Assembly (NCBI RefSeq): GCF_020023385.1
Contig: NZ_JAIQCL010000015.1
Span: 1-51,273 of the forward strand
Length of the DNA: 51,273 nucleotides
Reading direction: 5' to 3'
Origin: Planococcus circulans
Lineage (GTDB): Bacteria; Bacillota; Bacilli; Bacillales_A; Planococcaceae
The notes beneath the pieces are model-generated. The model did not search any database. It was not told the DNA's origin and saw nothing but the letters and a program-made list of their open reading frames with translations. The position numbers and the translations under genes are program-made. Below are positions 1-11,680 of the stretch, piece by piece. Each line of letters opens with the position of its first letter. The first letter of the stretch is position 1.

Positions 1-66
1 TGTTGACGTTTTGCTGTTCAGTTTTCAAGGTTCAAGTTGTTCGTCGCACTCATTGGCGACTTTTCA
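1..66 (-). other. rRNA operon leader (upstream of a 16S gene outside the window)
   Basis: Read on the minus strand, the first 30 bases carry the CCTTGAAAACTGAACA-type sequence that I know from Bacillales just ahead of 16S rRNA. It lies directly downstream of two tandem promoters. The 16S gene itself would start beyond position 1 and is not seen. The identification rests on this leader motif and on the promoter arrangement. Confidence 0.7.
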
Positions 67-95
67 ATATTACCAGCTTCTATCACCGAAGTCAA
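67..95 (-). promoter_or_regulatory. rRNA promoter P2
   Basis: Minus-strand -35 TTGACT (90-95) and -10 TAATAT (67-72) with a 17-bp spacer. It is the promoter nearest the rRNA leader. Confidence 0.85.
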
Positions 96-154
96 TAACT
101 TTTTTCACCTTATTATTCTCCGCATCTTTTATTATGAAAAACGCGACAAGAAAT

Positions 155-183
155 AGTATAGCACCATATCAAAATAGATACAA
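155..183 (-). promoter_or_regulatory. rRNA promoter P1
   Basis: Minus-strand -35 TTGTAT (178-183) and -10 TATACT (155-160) with a 17-bp spacer, about 88 bp upstream of P2. Tandem P1/P2 promoters are typical of Bacillales rRNA operons. It begins right after the lysS terminator. Confidence 0.8.
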
Positions 184-190
184 GTACTTT

Positions 191-233
191 TTTAAAAAAT
201 GCCGGTTTAGAGGTTCTTGACCTTTAAACCGGC
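191..233 (-). terminator. lysS terminator
   Basis: Inverted repeat with a GCCGGTTTA/TAAACCGGC core (201-209 and 225-233), extended inward by AGGT/ACCT, followed on the minus strand by a T-rich tract. It separates lysS from the rRNA promoters. Confidence 0.85.
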
Positions 234-249
234 GTTTTCTCAAGCATTC

Positions 250-1737
<1,488 letters not shown>

Positions 1738-1814
1738 CTACACTCCTTTATCTATATAAACCAATCTCATTCATGTATTTCTCTATTGTACACAATTTCT
1801 TACCATACCACATA

Positions 1815-1842
1815 AAAAAGCTGCCACAAATTTGCGGCAACC
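1815..1842 (-). terminator. Terminator of the fol operon
   Basis: Minus-strand hairpin GTTGCCGCAAA/TTTGTGGCAGC (11 pairs including G-U) followed by TTTTTT, just after the folK stop codon. Confidence 0.85.
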
Positions 1843-1847
1843 TGTAC

Positions 1848-2342
1848 TTAACAATGTGTATCTTGTAGAAACTCTTCTATACTGTTATAGGATTTCCATA
1901 AACGAACGCCCTCAGCTTCAAAAGTATCTGCAACTTCAAACCCCGGATTCACTTCCAGCAACGGAATAAGGACAAACGCTCGCTCATGCATTCTCGGATG
2001 CGGAACAGTAAGCCTTTCTGTTTCAAACTTATCTTGGTTATACAATAAAATATCGAGATCTATCGTCCTCGGCCCCCACCTGACAAGCCGCTTGCGCTGT
2101 AAACTCTCTTCGATTTCTTGGCAGATATCCAGTAATGCCAATGCTTCTAATTCCGTTTCAAGCTCAACGACCATATTCAGGAAAGGCTCCTGATCCGTAT
2201 ACCCCACTGGATCTGTTTCATAAAGCGAAGAGATGTGGATTACCTTGACGGCCGCGTGATTCGCTAATAGCGATACGGCCTGCTTCAGCATTTCAAAGCG
2301 ATTTCCCATATTGGAACCAAGCGACAAATAACTTTGGTTCAT
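1848..2342 (-). CDS. folK: 2-amino-4-hydroxy-6-hydroxymethyldihydropteridine pyrophosphokinase
   Basis: Transfers pyrophosphate from ATP to 6-hydroxymethyl-7,8-dihydropterin, the step before dihydropteroate synthase in folate synthesis. The 164-residue protein has the HPPK signatures: N-terminal YLSLGSNMGNR, SSLYETDPVG, and the RWGPRTIDLDILLY block that binds ATP and magnesium, followed by VPHPRMHERAFVL. It overlaps the folB stop by 4 bp, so translation is likely coupled; its Shine-Dalgarno (CGAGGT) lies inside folB. It is the last gene of a folP-folB-folK operon, ending at a strong terminator. Confidence 0.96.
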   Translation of the reverse strand: MNQSYLSLGSNMGNRFEMLKQAVSLLANHAAVKVIHISSLYETDPVGYTDQEPFLNMVVELETELEALALLDICQEIEESLQRKRLVRWGPRTIDLDILLYNQDKFETERLTVPHPRMHERAFVLIPLLEVNPGFEVADTFEAEGVRLWKSYNSIEEFLQDTHC

Positions 2343-2704
2343 GCGAAGTTACCTCGGGTCAGTTCGATCGCCACTGATTTATAATGGCCGGGAATCGGCG
2401 GATCCGGTTTGATTAGCTGAACACGGATGCCTTGAACCAATGAAAAATCAGAAAGAATACGGGCAGCCACGTTTTCTGCTACAGCCTCCACCAATTTTTT
2501 CGGCTCACCTTCGACGATCGACCGGCAGGCTTCATAGACTTCTCCATAATGCACAGTATGCTCCAAGGCATCAGTCTCTCCCGCCTTCTGTAAATCTACA
2601 GCCAGTGAAACCGTCAGGCGAAATCGTTGGCCAAGTTTCGTCTCTTCAGGGAATACCCCGTGGTAGCCATAGAACTCCATATCATTCACGTGAATAAAAT
2701 CCAT
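2339..2704 (-). CDS. folB: Dihydroneopterin aldolase
   Basis: Converts 7,8-dihydroneopterin to 6-hydroxymethyl-dihydropterin and glycolaldehyde in the folate pathway. The 121-residue length is normal for the family. Recognisable are the N-terminal MEFYGYHGVFPEE motif, the central TVHYGEVY segment and the C-terminal IKPDPPIPGHYKSVAIEL segment. The start overlaps the folP stop by one base (TAATG), with AGGAGG just upstream inside folP. It sits between folP and folK in the same order as in Bacillus. Confidence 0.96.
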   Translation of the reverse strand: MDFIHVNDMEFYGYHGVFPEETKLGQRFRLTVSLAVDLQKAGETDALEHTVHYGEVYEACRSIVEGEPKKLVEAVAENVAARILSDFSLVQGIRVQLIKPDPPIPGHYKSVAIELTRGNFA

Positions 2705-3516
2705 TATTTCTCCTCCTTGTATGGATGCTTGCCAGTTAGTGCATCCATCATCCGGACCGCACGCACTGTTTCCGTTACATCATGGACACGCACAACGTGG
2801 CATCCCTGATTGATGCCATAGCAAACGGTTGCCAACGAACCTTCCAGCCGTTCGTCGACAGAAACATCTAAAATTTTTCCAATGAACGATTTTCTTGAGG
2901 TACCCAGAAGAACTGGATAACCTAATTCCACCAACTGCCCGATCATTTGTATCGCTTCGAGATTTTGCGATACGGATTTAACGAATCCCACACCTGGGTC
3001 GAGCCAGATATTTTCTTTTTGCACACCGGCATCTAATGCAATTTGAATGCTTTCTCCCAGATCCCGCATGACGTCTTCCTGGAAATCTGAATATGACGTA
3101 TCGTGACGGTTATGCATGAGGATAATCGGCACATTCCACTTAGCGGCTACTTCCGCAATCACCGGATCGTATTTAGCTCCCCAAATATCATTGATGATGT
3201 GGGCACCAGCAGCTATAGCTGCATCAGCTACCCGTGACTTGTAAGTATCAACGGAAATTAAAACATCAAACTGTTGCTTCAGCGCTTTGATGACAGGAAC
3301 GATTCTCTCTATTTCTTCATCGTCTGTGATCTGTACATAGCCCGGACGTGTAGACTCACCTCCCACGTCGATAATATCCACACCATCCGCAATCATCTGC
3401 TGAGCATGGGTAAGTGCCTGCTCCAAGCTGCTGTATTTGCCTCCATCCGAAAAAGAATCCGGCGTGACATTCAATATGCCCATGACGAGCGTCTTCTCAT
3501 TAAAATTGATTTTCAT
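2704..3516 (-). CDS. folP: Dihydropteroate synthase
   Basis: Condenses p-aminobenzoate with hydroxymethyl-dihydropterin pyrophosphate; it is the sulfonamide target. The 270-residue TIM-barrel protein shows the two family signatures, MGILNVTPDSFSDGG near residue 12 and DVGGESTRPG near residue 50, plus DVNIDIW-like variants (here HIINDIWGAK) and LDPGVGF. It is the first gene of the fol operon. In B. subtilis pabB-pabA-pabC come before it in the same operon; here cysK comes directly before it, so p-aminobenzoate genes must lie elsewhere or be absent. The Shine-Dalgarno before ATG 3516 is weak (GGTGA). Confidence 0.97.
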   Translation of the reverse strand: MKINFNEKTLVMGILNVTPDSFSDGGKYSSLEQALTHAQQMIADGVDIIDVGGESTRPGYVQITDDEEIERIVPVIKALKQQFDVLISVDTYKSRVADAAIAAGAHIINDIWGAKYDPVIAEVAAKWNVPIILMHNRHDTSYSDFQEDVMRDLGESIQIALDAGVQKENIWLDPGVGFVKSVSQNLEAIQMIGQLVELGYPVLLGTSRKSFIGKILDVSVDERLEGSLATVCYGINQGCHVVRVHDVTETVRAVRMMDALTGKHPYKEEK

Positions 3517-3562
3517 TCAGCGTCACCGTCCAAACTTTAACTAGCTATCTATTTCCTGGGAA

Positions 3563-3580
3563 ATGAAAGCGCGCTTTCAT
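3563..3580. promoter_or_regulatory. Perfect 18-bp palindrome upstream of folP (possible operator)
   Basis: ATGAAAGCGCGCTTTCAT is perfectly self-complementary. It lies 47 bp upstream of the folP start and touches a possible minus-strand -10 (TAAGAT). No T-run follows on either strand, so it is not a terminator. It resembles a catabolite-response element but has two extra central bases. Binding by a dimeric regulator is inferred from position only. Confidence 0.45.
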
Positions 3581-3610
3581 CTTACCTTACTTGAGCTGTT
3601 TTTTTCCACA

Positions 3611-3640
3611 AGAAAAGAGCGGCCAGAGGGCACGCTCCTT
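3611..3640 (-). terminator. cysK terminator
   Basis: Minus-strand hairpin GAGCG(T)GCC/GGCCGCTC with a CTCT loop and a trailing TTTTCTTG, a few bases after the cysK stop. Confidence 0.75.
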
Positions 3641-3654
3641 TTTGCTGTTGCTGT

Positions 3655-4596
3655 TTAGTTGGACTCATCAAATTGATAAAGCGGTGTACTTAGGTAGCGT
3701 TCACCGTTGGATGGGATAATCGCCAAGACTTTTTTGCCTTTACCTAAACGTTTAGCAACCTGCAGAGCAGCGTAGATCGCGGCTCCTGAAGATACGCCGC
3801 CAAGAATCCCTTCTTCGCGTGCTGCCTGGCGTGCTGTTTCATACGATTGGTCATTTGTGACTTGAATAATCTCGTTATAAATCTCCGTGTTCAGCACAGC
3901 AGGCACAAATCCTGCTCCAATTCCCTGGATTTTATGGGGTCCCGGCTTACCGCCTGATAGAACCGCTGAATCAGTAGGTTCCACTGCAATGATTTGAATA
4001 TCAGGATACTTCTCTTTCAATACTTGGCCAGCACCTGTAATCGTTCCGCCTGTGCCGATCCCCGAAATAAAGGCATCCAATTGGTCGCCCATTGTTTCAA
4101 CGATCTCTGGACCTGTTGTCAACCGATGCACTTCAGGGTTTGCTTCGTTATTGAACTGCTGCGGCATAAACCAGCCGTTTTCAGCCGCTTTTTTCTCTGC
4201 GGTCTTGATGGCGCCGTTCGGGCCGTTCATTCCGTCTGCCCCTGGAGTCAAAATCAATTCCGCTCCGTAAGCACGCAATAAGTTGCGGCGTTCCATACTC
4301 ATCGTTTCCGGCATAACCAAAACAGACTTATAGCCTTTGGCTGCTGCGATCATCGCCAGTCCGATTCCGGTATTCCCGCTTGTCGGTTCGATGATGGTAT
4401 CGCCTTCTTTTAAATCTCCGGACTTTTCAGCCGCCTCGATCATGGCCAGTGCAATACGATCTTTGACACTGCTGCCAGGGTTGAAGTATTCCAATTTCAA
4501 ATAGACTTCTGCATCCTCTGGTCCTGTTAACCGGTTTAATTTCACAATTGGTGTTTGTCCAATCAATTCAGTAATCGAATTTCCTACACGCGCCAT
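3655..4596 (-). CDS. cysK: Cysteine synthase (O-acetylserine sulfhydrylase)
   Basis: PLP enzyme making cysteine from O-acetylserine and sulfide. The 313-residue fold-type II protein has the PLP lysine in NPGSSVKDR (Lys45), the substrate loop [12 protein letters not shown] (about 70-81) and the [10 protein letters not shown] phosphate-binding glycines. The length matches CysK rather than the longer CBS-domain enzymes. ATG 4596 is preceded by AGGAGTG. It has its own promoter upstream and its own terminator, so it is a single-gene unit. The same position upstream of the folate genes is kept in B. subtilis. Confidence 0.96.
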   Translation of the reverse strand: MARVGNSITELIGQTPIVKLNRLTGPEDAEVYLKLEYFNPGSSVKDRIALAMIEAAEKSGDLKEGDTIIEPTSGNTGIGLAMIAAAKGYKSVLVMPETMSMERRNLLRAYGAELILTPGADGMNGPNGAIKTAEKKAAENGWFMPQQFNNEANPEVHRLTTGPEIVETMGDQLDAFISGIGTGGTITGAGQVLKEKYPDIQIIAVEPTDSAVLSGGKPGPHKIQGIGAGFVPAVLNTEIYNEIIQVTNDQSYETARQAAREEGILGGVSSGAAIYAALQVAKRLGKGKKVLAIIPSNGERYLSTPLYQFDESN

Positions 4597-4645
4597 TCTT
4601 CAACACTCCTAATCCCTAGTAAATTTGTCGACTTTAATAAAGCTA

Positions 4646-4675
4646 ATGGTATCAATAAAACAGACAGTTTGTCAA
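4646..4675 (-). promoter_or_regulatory. cysK promoter
   Basis: Minus-strand TTGACA (4670-4675) and TACCAT (4646-4651) with an 18-bp spacer, about 50 bp upstream of the cysK start. Confidence 0.6.
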
Positions 4676-4689
4676 ATTGTATGAATTCA

Positions 4690-4719
4690 TAAAAAATAGA
4701 CGTTTCATGATGAAACGTC
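4690..4719 (-). terminator. Terminator after the PpiC-type gene
   Basis: Palindromic hairpin GACGTTTCAT/ATGAAACGTC (4699-4719) followed on the minus strand by TATTTTTTA. Confidence 0.85.
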
Positions 4720-4729
4720 CAGTAAGAAT

Positions 4730-5671
4730 CTATTCCCCGTAAAACCATTCCGCATCGAATTCCTGCCAGAAAGCTTCTGGAGTGACCGATTGCGGCAATT
4801 GTTCAAGCGCCAGCTCACGGTTGATGTGGCCCGCTACATCTTCAAAAGAAAATGTCTGGCCACCCACTTTTTCTGTGACAGAAATAATGGCGGTCCTGCC
4901 GTTTTCCAGTGCCAATGGAGATGACCATTCACCGACTTCCACTTTTGCGACCGTTTTAGCGATAGCGGGGTCAACACCCGGTTCGCCATTGGAAATATAA
5001 CCGATGTCCCCACCCAGGTTGCCTGTCGCACTGTCGATGGAACGTTCACGTGCAGTCGCTTCGAATGAAGAGCCTTTTTCCAGCTCTGAAATTGTTTCTT
5101 CCGCTTCTGCTGCCGAGTTCAAGACAATCATGCGTGTCCGGTACGAATCTTTCACATCATATAATGATTGATTGTCATCGTAGAACTCTTTAATTTCACT
5201 TTCTTCGATGACAATATCTTTCGTCAGCACTTTTTCCAGAATCAACTGGGCTTTTATCTTTTCGCGTTGGCGTGTTTCATCCGCTGTGTATAATGCAGCC
5301 TCTGTACTGTCTTGAGAAGAACGCAGCATCGCCAACTCCAAATCAATCTCTTTATCGCTTACTTCGATTCCATAATCCTTCGCTGCTGTCGCCATTACTT
5401 TTTCATTGACCAATTCGAGCAGCGCTTCGCGGCCATGCTGTTCTTCCATGGCAGCCAACCACTCTTCCCGCGTGATGTCATCTCCGCTGACAGAAGCGAC
5501 TTTTTCCGTGTTGCCTACGTCATTTGGAATCAGCCAGGCAATAAACCAGAGGAAGTTCGCCAGCAGTAAAATGCCGATGACCAGCAGCACCGGTTTGGTC
5601 TTCAAATGTCTTTTCGGCTTGCCTGTACCTGCCGGTGGCACAGGGCGCCGATTATTATGACTGGAGCTCAT
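4730..5671 (-). CDS. Membrane-anchored PpiC-type peptidyl-prolyl isomerase (YacD-like)
   Basis: Probable extracytoplasmic folding factor of the parvulin/SurA type, equivalent by position to B. subtilis yacD. The 313-residue protein has a short basic cytoplasmic N terminus, one transmembrane segment (about residues 27-48) with no lipobox, a SurA-N-like helical region, then a parvulin-like domain (about 155-270). It overlaps the downstream end of hslO by 17 bp, so the two are probably co-transcribed and coupled. Catalytic activity is not certain: sequence alone does not show whether the parvulin active-site residues are complete. Confidence 0.85.
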   Translation of the reverse strand: MSSSHNNRRPVPPAGTGKPKRHLKTKPVLLVIGILLLANFLWFIAWLIPNDVGNTEKVASVSGDDITREEWLAAMEEQHGREALLELVNEKVMATAAKDYGIEVSDKEIDLELAMLRSSQDSTEAALYTADETRQREKIKAQLILEKVLTKDIVIEESEIKEFYDDNQSLYDVKDSYRTRMIVLNSAAEAEETISELEKGSSFEATARERSIDSATGNLGGDIGYISNGEPGVDPAIAKTVAKVEVGEWSSPLALENGRTAIISVTEKVGGQTFSFEDVAGHINRELALEQLPQSVTPEAFWQEFDAEWFYGE

Positions 5672-6536
5672 TGATAAACGACTCGAGTTCCTCTTTAGAA
5701 TACTGATACGTTTCTAGACAAAAATGACATTGTGCTTCTGCCATCCCATCTTCATCGATCATGTCCTGAATTTCTTTTTCTCCAAGCCCTAAAATAGCTG
5801 TCGCAAAACGGTCTTTGGAACAGTTGCAGTCGAAATGTACCGGCATTTTATCAAGAATCTGGACGTTCCCTTCTCCAAGTACCACTTCAAGGATTTCTTC
5901 AGGCGACAGTCCGCGCTGAATCATTTTAGAGACAGGTTCGATAGTAGAAAGATGCTCTTCAATTTCCGTGATCGTCTCATCATCTGTATTCGGCATCAAT
6001 TGAACAATAAAGCCGCCCGCCGCCAAAATTGAATTGTCGGTATCTACCAACACACCCAATCCGACTGAAGAAGGCACCTGTTCGGATACCGCAAAATAAT
6101 AAGTGAAATCTTCAGCGATTTCACCTGAAACAATCGGTGTCTGGCCCGTAAAATTGTCGCGCATGCCAAGGTCTTTGACAACCGACATCATGCCATTCGT
6201 GCCGACTGCGCGGCTGACATCCAATTTTCCTTTTTCATTCAGATCAAAATGGGTTTGCGGATTGGAAACATAGCCACGGACGCCGCCTTTTGCGTTGCTG
6301 TCCACCAGTAAAGCACCGATGGGTCCGCCGCCTTCAAATTTAATCGTTACTTTATCGTCGCCTTTCAGCATAGCCCCAAGCATAACTCCGCCTGTCATGG
6401 CACGTCCTAATGCTGCCGAAGCGGTTGGCCACATCATATGACGGCGCTGCGCTTCTCCTACTGTTTTCGTGCTGTCTACTGCAAATGCACGGACACTTCC
6501 ATTAAATCCAAGGCCGCGTACTAAATAATCTGACAC
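5655..6536 (-). CDS. hslO: Redox-regulated chaperone Hsp33
   Basis: Holdase chaperone switched on by oxidative unfolding. The 293-residue protein has the Hsp33 N-terminal domain (for example [13 protein letters not shown]) and the zinc-binding C-terminal switch with the four expected cysteines, Cys237/Cys239 in DCNCSKDR and Cys270/Cys273 in CHFCLE. ATG 6536 is preceded by AAAGGA. It lies 17 bp downstream of coaX and overlaps the PpiC-type gene, forming a coaX-hslO-yacD unit as in B. subtilis. Confidence 0.96.
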   Translation of the reverse strand: MSDYLVRGLGFNGSVRAFAVDSTKTVGEAQRRHMMWPTASAALGRAMTGGVMLGAMLKGDDKVTIKFEGGGPIGALLVDSNAKGGVRGYVSNPQTHFDLNEKGKLDVSRAVGTNGMMSVVKDLGMRDNFTGQTPIVSGEIAEDFTYYFAVSEQVPSSVGLGVLVDTDNSILAAGGFIVQLMPNTDDETITEIEEHLSTIEPVSKMIQRGLSPEEILEVVLGEGNVQILDKMPVHFDCNCSKDRFATAILGLGEKEIQDMIDEDGMAEAQCHFCLETYQYSKEELESFINELQS

Positions 6537-6553
6537 ATGTATCGTTCCTTTCT

Positions 6554-7321
6554 TTACGCTTGGTTGCGTTTGTAAATTAAATACAGTCCTTTTAATGTTA
6601 AAAAAGGATCTACATAATCGATGGCTGTCGATTCACCGGCAATCAAAGAAGCCATGCCACCGGTCGCAATGACTGTCGGCTTTTCCTTGCTCTGCTTTTT
6701 CATGCGGGCTACGATGCCTTCCGCCTGGCCGACATACCCATAGACAATTCCAGCCTGCATGGCGGAAATGGTATTTCTCCCGACCACTTGATCCGGTGTA
6801 GTGATTTCAATCCGCGGCAATTTGGAGGCACGGGCATAGAGTGCTTCTGTTGAAATATTGATCCCTGGAGCAATAGCTCCCCCCATGTATTGCTGCTTTT
6901 CATTAATATAACAGAAAGTATTGGCAGTGCCAAAGTCCACAATGATCAAAGGAGCACCGTATTCGTGAATCGCTGCGACCGCATTGACAATCCGGTCGGC
7001 ACCCACTTCTCGGGGATTATCATATTTGATGTTGAGCCCGGTTTTGACGCCAGGTCCGACAATCATCGGCTTTAATTGAAAATACTTCTGGCACATCCGT
7101 TCCAGTGCAGACATGATCGGCGGTACCACCGAAGACATGATGATGCCGTCAATCGACGAGAAGCTTAGGTCCGCATCGTTCAGAAATGCTTTAATCTGCA
7201 TCCCGTACTCATCTTCTGTTTTGTGGCGCAAAGTCTCCATGCGCCAATGATGTATTAACTGTTCCTGGCTATAGACGCCCAGAACAATATTCGTATTTCC
7301 AGCATCCAATACTAAGATCAT
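6554..7321 (-). CDS. coaX: Type III pantothenate kinase
   Basis: Phosphorylates pantothenate at the first committed step of coenzyme A synthesis. The 255-residue protein has the ASKHA-fold signatures of CoaX: N-terminal [13 protein letters not shown], the GADRIVNA segment, [10 protein letters not shown] (second phosphate/aspartate motif) and ATGGMASL near the C terminus. ATG 7321 follows a GAGGG Shine-Dalgarno. It is the first gene after the ftsH terminator. Confidence 0.96.
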   Translation of the reverse strand: MILVLDAGNTNIVLGVYSQEQLIHHWRMETLRHKTEDEYGMQIKAFLNDADLSFSSIDGIIMSSVVPPIMSALERMCQKYFQLKPMIVGPGVKTGLNIKYDNPREVGADRIVNAVAAIHEYGAPLIIVDFGTANTFCYINEKQQYMGGAIAPGINISTEALYARASKLPRIEITTPDQVVGRNTISAMQAGIVYGYVGQAEGIVARMKKQSKEKPTVIATGGMASLIAGESTAIDYVDPFLTLKGLYLIYKRNQA

Positions 7322-7377
7322 GATTTGCCCTCACTTATTGACGAATTTCCAACACATCATACCATAATTCCGGAAAA

Positions 7378-7425
7378 GCAAAAAGCTGGTTGCCCATCCC
7401 TTTCAAAGGGAATGGGCAACCAGCT
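7378..7425 (-). terminator. ftsH terminator
   Basis: Very long hairpin, AGCTGGTTGCCCAT plus CCCTTT with its complement, about 19 bp of stem (7384-7425), followed on the minus strand by TTTTTGCTTTT. It separates ftsH from coaX. Confidence 0.9.
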
Positions 7426-7440
7426 CATTATTCATTGTGC

Positions 7441-9456
7441 TTATTTGCGCTTTTCTTCAATCGGCTCTCCAACTGGAGTCGCTTCGCCTTCTTCTGATGG
7501 CAGGTCTCCCGTTGAAGGATCCGTTGCTGCTCCTACTGCATCCGGAACATCACTGTCTTTTTTCAAATCCACTGCGTCTTCATCTCCGAAATCACCGTTC
7601 AATGATTCATATGAACGTTCAGGCAGCGTTCCATGTTCTTTCAAGTGAAGAATCTGGGCAGCATCCAACGTTTCAACTTCAAGCAACGTATTTGCAATCA
7701 ATTTTAGAAGGTTCTGGTTTTCAGTCAGAATCTCTTTCGTGCGAATATACTGCTCTTTGATGATGCGTTGAACTTCCTGATCGATTTCAAAGGCAATTGC
7801 ATCGGAATAGTTTTGTTCTGAGTTAAAGTCGCGGCCTAGGAAAACATTTCCACCTTGTGCCGTACCGAATTGGACAGGTCCAATCTTGTCACTCATCCCG
7901 TATTCCGTTACCATGCTGCGGGCAATAGCCGTTGCACGTTGGAAATCGTTATGGGCGCCGGTCGATACTTCACCGAATGAAAGATCTTCAGCTACACGAC
8001 CACCGAGTAATCCGGCAATCTTATCAAGCAATTCCGGTTTCGTCATAAAGTAGCGATCTTCTCTCGGAAGCATGACGGCATATCCGCCAGCTTGGCCGCG
8101 AGGAACGATGGTTACTTTATGGACAATATCTGCATCGTCCAATATCAAGCCGATGACGGTATGTCCTGATTCGTGGAATGCCACGATATTGCGTTCTTTT
8201 TTCGAAATGACGCGATTTTTCTTAGCGGGACCAGCGATAACGCGGTCTGATGCTTCGTCCAGATCGGACATGTCGATTTTGAGTTTACTACGACGGGCTG
8301 CAACAAGTGCCGCTTCGTTCAATAAGTTCTCTAAATCGGCGCCTGAGAATCCAGGTGTACGCTGAGCGATCGCTTTCAAGTCGACATTTTCATCAAGCGG
8401 TTTATTGCGGGCGTGAACTTTAAGGACTTCTTCACGGCCTTTAACATCCGGACGACCTACAGTAATCTGACGGTCAAAACGTCCTGGACGAAGCAAAGCC
8501 GGATCCAGAATATCCGGACGGTTCGTTGCTGCAATAATGATGACGCCTTCGTTTGCACCGAAACCATCCATCTCTACCAATAGTTGGTTCAATGTCTGTT
8601 CACGCTCATCGTGTCCACCGCCGAGGCCGGCGCCACGCTGGCGGCCGACTGCGTCAATTTCATCGATGAAAATGATACAAGGTGCATTTTTCTTAGCGTT
8701 TTCGAACAAATCACGAACTCGGGAAGCCCCGACACCAACGAACATCTCAACAAAATCAGAACCACTGATCGAGAAGAAAGGAACGCCAGCTTCTCCGGCA
8801 ACAGCACGAGCCAAGAGGGTTTTACCGGTACCCGGAGGTCCGACAAGCAAAATCCCTTTTGGAATGCGGGCGCCGATATCTGCGAATCTGCGCGGATCTT
8901 TCAGGAAATCAACAACTTCTACAAGTTCCTGCTTCTCTTCATCTGCTCCAGCTACATCGCCAAAGCGGACTTTTTGTTTCTGGTCATCATACAGCTTCGC
9001 TTTACTTTTACCGAAGTTCATCACACGGCCGCCTCCGCCGCCTTGTGATTGGTTAAGTAAGAAGAAGAAAAGGATGAAGATGATGATGAATGGAATGATG
9101 CCAGTGAAAAATGAAACCCAGCCACTTGTTTGTGGAGCTTTCAAGAATTCAACCTGTACATCCTGTGAGCTGGCGACTTCATCGATTTGAGTCGTCAATG
9201 CTTCATTTTCAAGCGGAATGTTCGTTACAAAAGACTGGCCTTCTTCATAGCCTTCCATGATGCCTGTAACTTCATAAACCATTGCCTCTGGCTGGATGGT
9301 GACTTCTTCAATCTGTCCATTTTCCAACGCTGCCAAAAACTCGTTATATCCTATATTTTCAGTCGGCTGGTTGCTATTGTTGAAGGTTCCCAGAATCCCG
9401 ATAATAACTAGGAAAATCAGTAAATAAAATATGGTGTATCGAAATATCCGATTCAT
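7441..9456 (-). CDS. ftsH: ATP-dependent zinc metalloprotease FtsH
   Basis: Membrane AAA+ protease degrading membrane and regulatory proteins. From the chosen start it has 671 residues: TM1 (about 6-24), an extracellular domain, TM2 (about 113-135), Walker A GPPGTGKT (206-213), Walker [16 protein letters not shown], the AAA second region of homology ([19 protein letters not shown]), the zinc site HESGH and an acidic C-terminal tail. The open frame runs 15 bp further upstream, but those codons contain AGGAGG spaced 7 nt from ATG 9456, which decides the start and gives the usual [12 protein letters not shown] terminus. Confidence 0.97.
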   Translation of the reverse strand: MNRIFRYTIFYLLIFLVIIGILGTFNNSNQPTENIGYNEFLAALENGQIEEVTIQPEAMVYEVTGIMEGYEEGQSFVTNIPLENEALTTQIDEVASSQDVQVEFLKAPQTSGWVSFFTGIIPFIIIFILFFFLLNQSQGGGGGRVMNFGKSKAKLYDDQKQKVRFGDVAGADEEKQELVEVVDFLKDPRRFADIGARIPKGILLVGPPGTGKTLLARAVAGEAGVPFFSISGSDFVEMFVGVGASRVRDLFENAKKNAPCIIFIDEIDAVGRQRGAGLGGGHDEREQTLNQLLVEMDGFGANEGVIIIAATNRPDILDPALLRPGRFDRQITVGRPDVKGREEVLKVHARNKPLDENVDLKAIAQRTPGFSGADLENLLNEAALVAARRSKLKIDMSDLDEASDRVIAGPAKKNRVISKKERNIVAFHESGHTVIGLILDDADIVHKVTIVPRGQAGGYAVMLPREDRYFMTKPELLDKIAGLLGGRVAEDLSFGEVSTGAHNDFQRATAIARSMVTEYGMSDKIGPVQFGTAQGGNVFLGRDFNSEQNYSDAIAFEIDQEVQRIIKEQYIRTKEILTENQNLLKLIANTLLEVETLDAAQILHLKEHGTLPERSYESLNGDFGDEDAVDLKKDSDVPDAVGAATDPSTGDLPSEEGEATPVGEPIEEKRK

Positions 9457-9495
9457 CCCGCGCCTCCTCATAAAGTTTCCCTAAAACTATACTAA

Positions 9496-9525
9496 ATACT
9501 ACCATAGGAACATTTAAGCATACAA
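9496..9525 (-). promoter_or_regulatory. ftsH promoter
   Basis: Minus-strand TTGTAT (9520-9525) and TAGTAT (9496-9501) with an 18-bp spacer, about 40 bp before the ftsH start and after hpt. Confidence 0.55.
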
Positions 9526-9577
9526 CGAAAAGACCTTATTCCCGCTGTTAAATCCAAAGACTGTGAACGAACCTTGA

Positions 9578-10129
9578 CTATTCTTCTTCTCCACTGTAAA
9601 CCGAAGGCTTCAGAATGCCGATATACGGCAAATTCCGGTATTTTTCTGCGTAATCCAAACCGTAGCCTACTACAAATGCATCCGGCACGATAAAACCAAC
9701 ATAATCAGCTTTCAAGTCGACTTTCCGTCCCGTCGGCTTGTCCAGCAACGTAACAATCTTGATCGATTTTGCTTTCCGGTATTTGAAAAGGTCCACTAGA
9801 TAGCTAAGCGTCATTCCACTGTCAATAATGTCTTCGATGATCAGGAGATCGCGCCCTTCAACACTGGCGTTCAAATCTTTGACGATCTTCACTTCGCCAG
9901 AAGAAACGGTGGCATTGCCGTAGCTTGAGACATCCATGAAATCCATTTCGACAAAGCCGTCAATGCGTTTCATCAAATCCCCCATAAAAGGCATCGCGCC
10001 TTTTAATACACCGATAGCCAGAGGGTATTTGCCTTTGTAATCCTCTGTCAATACTGCTCCTAATTCGCGAGCTTTTTCTTGCAATTGTTCTTCACTGATC
10101 AACACTTCTTTAATATCGTTCTGTAACAT
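9578..10129 (-). CDS. hpt: Hypoxanthine-guanine phosphoribosyltransferase
   Basis: Purine salvage enzyme joining hypoxanthine or guanine to PRPP. The 183-residue length is normal. The PRPP loop is [17 protein letters not shown], with upstream [14 protein letters not shown] and downstream [34 protein letters not shown], all typical of bacterial Hpt. ATG 10129 follows GGAGGTCCACC. It lies 32 bp after tilS; tilS-hpt-ftsH order is conserved in Bacilli. Confidence 0.97.
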   Translation of the reverse strand: MLQNDIKEVLISEEQLQEKARELGAVLTEDYKGKYPLAIGVLKGAMPFMGDLMKRIDGFVEMDFMDVSSYGNATVSSGEVKIVKDLNASVEGRDLLIIEDIIDSGMTLSYLVDLFKYRKAKSIKIVTLLDKPTGRKVDLKADYVGFIVPDAFVVGYGLDYAEKYRNLPYIGILKPSVYSGEEE

Positions 10130-10161
10130 GGTGGACCTCCTAGTAATCCTTCTTTTACACG

Positions 10162-11553
10162 CTATACATATTGTTCAATTAGTACCCAATTGTCTCCGTC
10201 GCGTTTTTGTCTGCTGACCTTGGCGGATGGGCGTAAGCCTGGCACTAATAAAAGTTCGTTTTTGTCAGTGGTGATGACAGGCCAACTTTCTCTCATAGGC
10301 ACAGGAATCTTTTCATCAATCATCAAGCGCGCCAATTTCTTCGGGCGATCCATTCCGGCAAGCTGAATCCGGTCACCCGGTTTTCTGCTCCTTAAAAAGA
10401 GCTGGGAATCTTCCGGGGCATGGAAATGCCAAACTGTAGAATTGTCATTTTCCCCCACTTTTTCAAAAGGCACCGCCCTGTAACGGCAACCCCGATAAAC
10501 CGGCGTCCAGTCAGCAGTAACGCTGATAGCCTCTGGCGCAGTCTGTTGTTCCAGTGGTTGGCGATTGAGAAAAACCGTGTCATATTGGCGGGTCGCTACA
10601 TAATTTTGCGGCAAATGTAAAAAAACAGTACCCGATGAACTTTGCATCATTTCTTGCATTTGTTCGACCAGCTGCCTTGTTACGGGAATTTGCTTGGGAT
10701 CATATAGATAGTTTAATAGTAGTAGAACCATTCTTTTTTGTAAAGCATGCGCCTCAAGTCTGAAACTTTTGGCAGACAAAACAATTCCCTCTTCTGTCGT
10801 TTGGATCAACTGCTGTAATTTTTTCTCGGCAAGCTCCTGCAGAAACTGTTGATCCTGTTGCATATCTTCCGCCAGTTCAACGAAGTTTTGGGAGACATTG
10901 CTGCTCTCTTCTTTAAGAAGCGGCAGAACGCGTTGGCGGATCCGATTTCGTGTGTAGGCGGGCTCTGCATTACTGGAATCTTCCCGGTGAGGAATCTCAT
11001 GCACCTCTGCATATGCTGTAATCTGCTCCTTATCCACTGCCAATTGGGGCCGTATCAGTAATCCGGTACCAAATGGCCGGCGAGCGGATATGCCGAATGA
11101 ACCGTCTTGAAGACTGCCTCTCAACCCTGACATAAGGATAGTCTCAAGTTGATCATCCGCGTGATGGGCTGTGGCAAATTTAGCTGCGCCTGTCTTTTCC
11201 ATTATTTCGAGAAAATAAGCATACCGTTCCGTGCGGCAAAGCTGCTGCTTGTTGCCTCCCTTTTCCTGCCAGATTTCAGGAATCGGAATCGCCCGGCTAA
11301 AACATTCCACTCCCCACTCACCAGCTGTCATTTCCATAAACAGTCGATCCTGCCGCGACTCTTCGCCACGCAGCATGTGATCTACATGGACTGCCGCAAC
11401 TGAAATGCCCAGTTCATCTTTTAACGAATTCAAGAAATGGAGCAATACCATGGAATCGATGCCTCCCGAACAGCCAACCAATACCCGGTCTCCTGCCTGG
11501 AGCAATTCCTGCTTCCGGATATGCCTCATCATCAGCTCCTGAAAGCTCTTCAT
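10162..11553 (-). CDS. tilS: tRNA(Ile)-lysidine synthase
   Basis: Modifies C34 of tRNA-Ile(CAU) to lysidine so that AUA is read as isoleucine. The 463-residue protein has the N-type ATP pyrophosphatase loop [10 protein letters not shown] (SGGIDS at 29-34), the family signature [14 protein letters not shown], and a C-terminal TilS domain with [10 protein letters not shown] and [27 protein letters not shown] Shine-Dalgarno precedes ATG 11553. In B. subtilis spoIIE, yabS and yabT lie upstream; here only the oppositely oriented tRNA-Met is found there. Confidence 0.95.
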   Translation of the reverse strand: MKSFQELMMRHIRKQELLQAGDRVLVGCSGGIDSMVLLHFLNSLKDELGISVAAVHVDHMLRGEESRQDRLFMEMTAGEWGVECFSRAIPIPEIWQEKGGNKQQLCRTERYAYFLEIMEKTGAAKFATAHHADDQLETILMSGLRGSLQDGSFGISARRPFGTGLLIRPQLAVDKEQITAYAEVHEIPHREDSSNAEPAYTRNRIRQRVLPLLKEESSNVSQNFVELAEDMQQDQQFLQELAEKKLQQLIQTTEEGIVLSAKSFRLEAHALQKRMVLLLLNYLYDPKQIPVTRQLVEQMQEMMQSSSGTVFLHLPQNYVATRQYDTVFLNRQPLEQQTAPEAISVTADWTPVYRGCRYRAVPFEKVGENDNSTVWHFHAPEDSQLFLRSRKPGDRIQLAGMDRPKKLARLMIDEKIPVPMRESWPVITTDKNELLLVPGLRPSAKVSRQKRDGDNWVLIEQYV

Positions 11554-11630
11554 TTTTCCACCCCACTTGCCTATGCCTTCTTTCTTAATACACTTAGAAG
11601 GACAGGATAAAAATTATTTTCAATTAGCAA

Positions 11631-11659
11631 TTGACAGACGTACCTTTCAATAGTATGCT
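11631..11659 (+). promoter_or_regulatory. tRNA-Met promoter
   Basis: TTGACA (11631-11636) and TATGCT (11654-11659) with a 17-bp spacer, 21 bp before the tRNA. Confidence 0.8.
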
Positions 11660-11680
11660 ATTAAATGTTCGTTTAAACAA

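Noticed and set aside
11..220. Short plus-strand frame at the left edge
   Set aside because: Overlaps the rRNA promoters, leader and lysS terminator on the other strand; no coding evidence.
3563..3580. Catabolite-response element
   Set aside because: The palindrome has two extra central bases compared with the 14-bp consensus, so CcpA binding is not supported.
8537..9190. 217-residue open frame on the plus strand
   Set aside because: Lies wholly opposite ftsH, with no Shine-Dalgarno of note and a low-complexity product rich in Ser, Pro and Lys; a shadow of ftsH codons.
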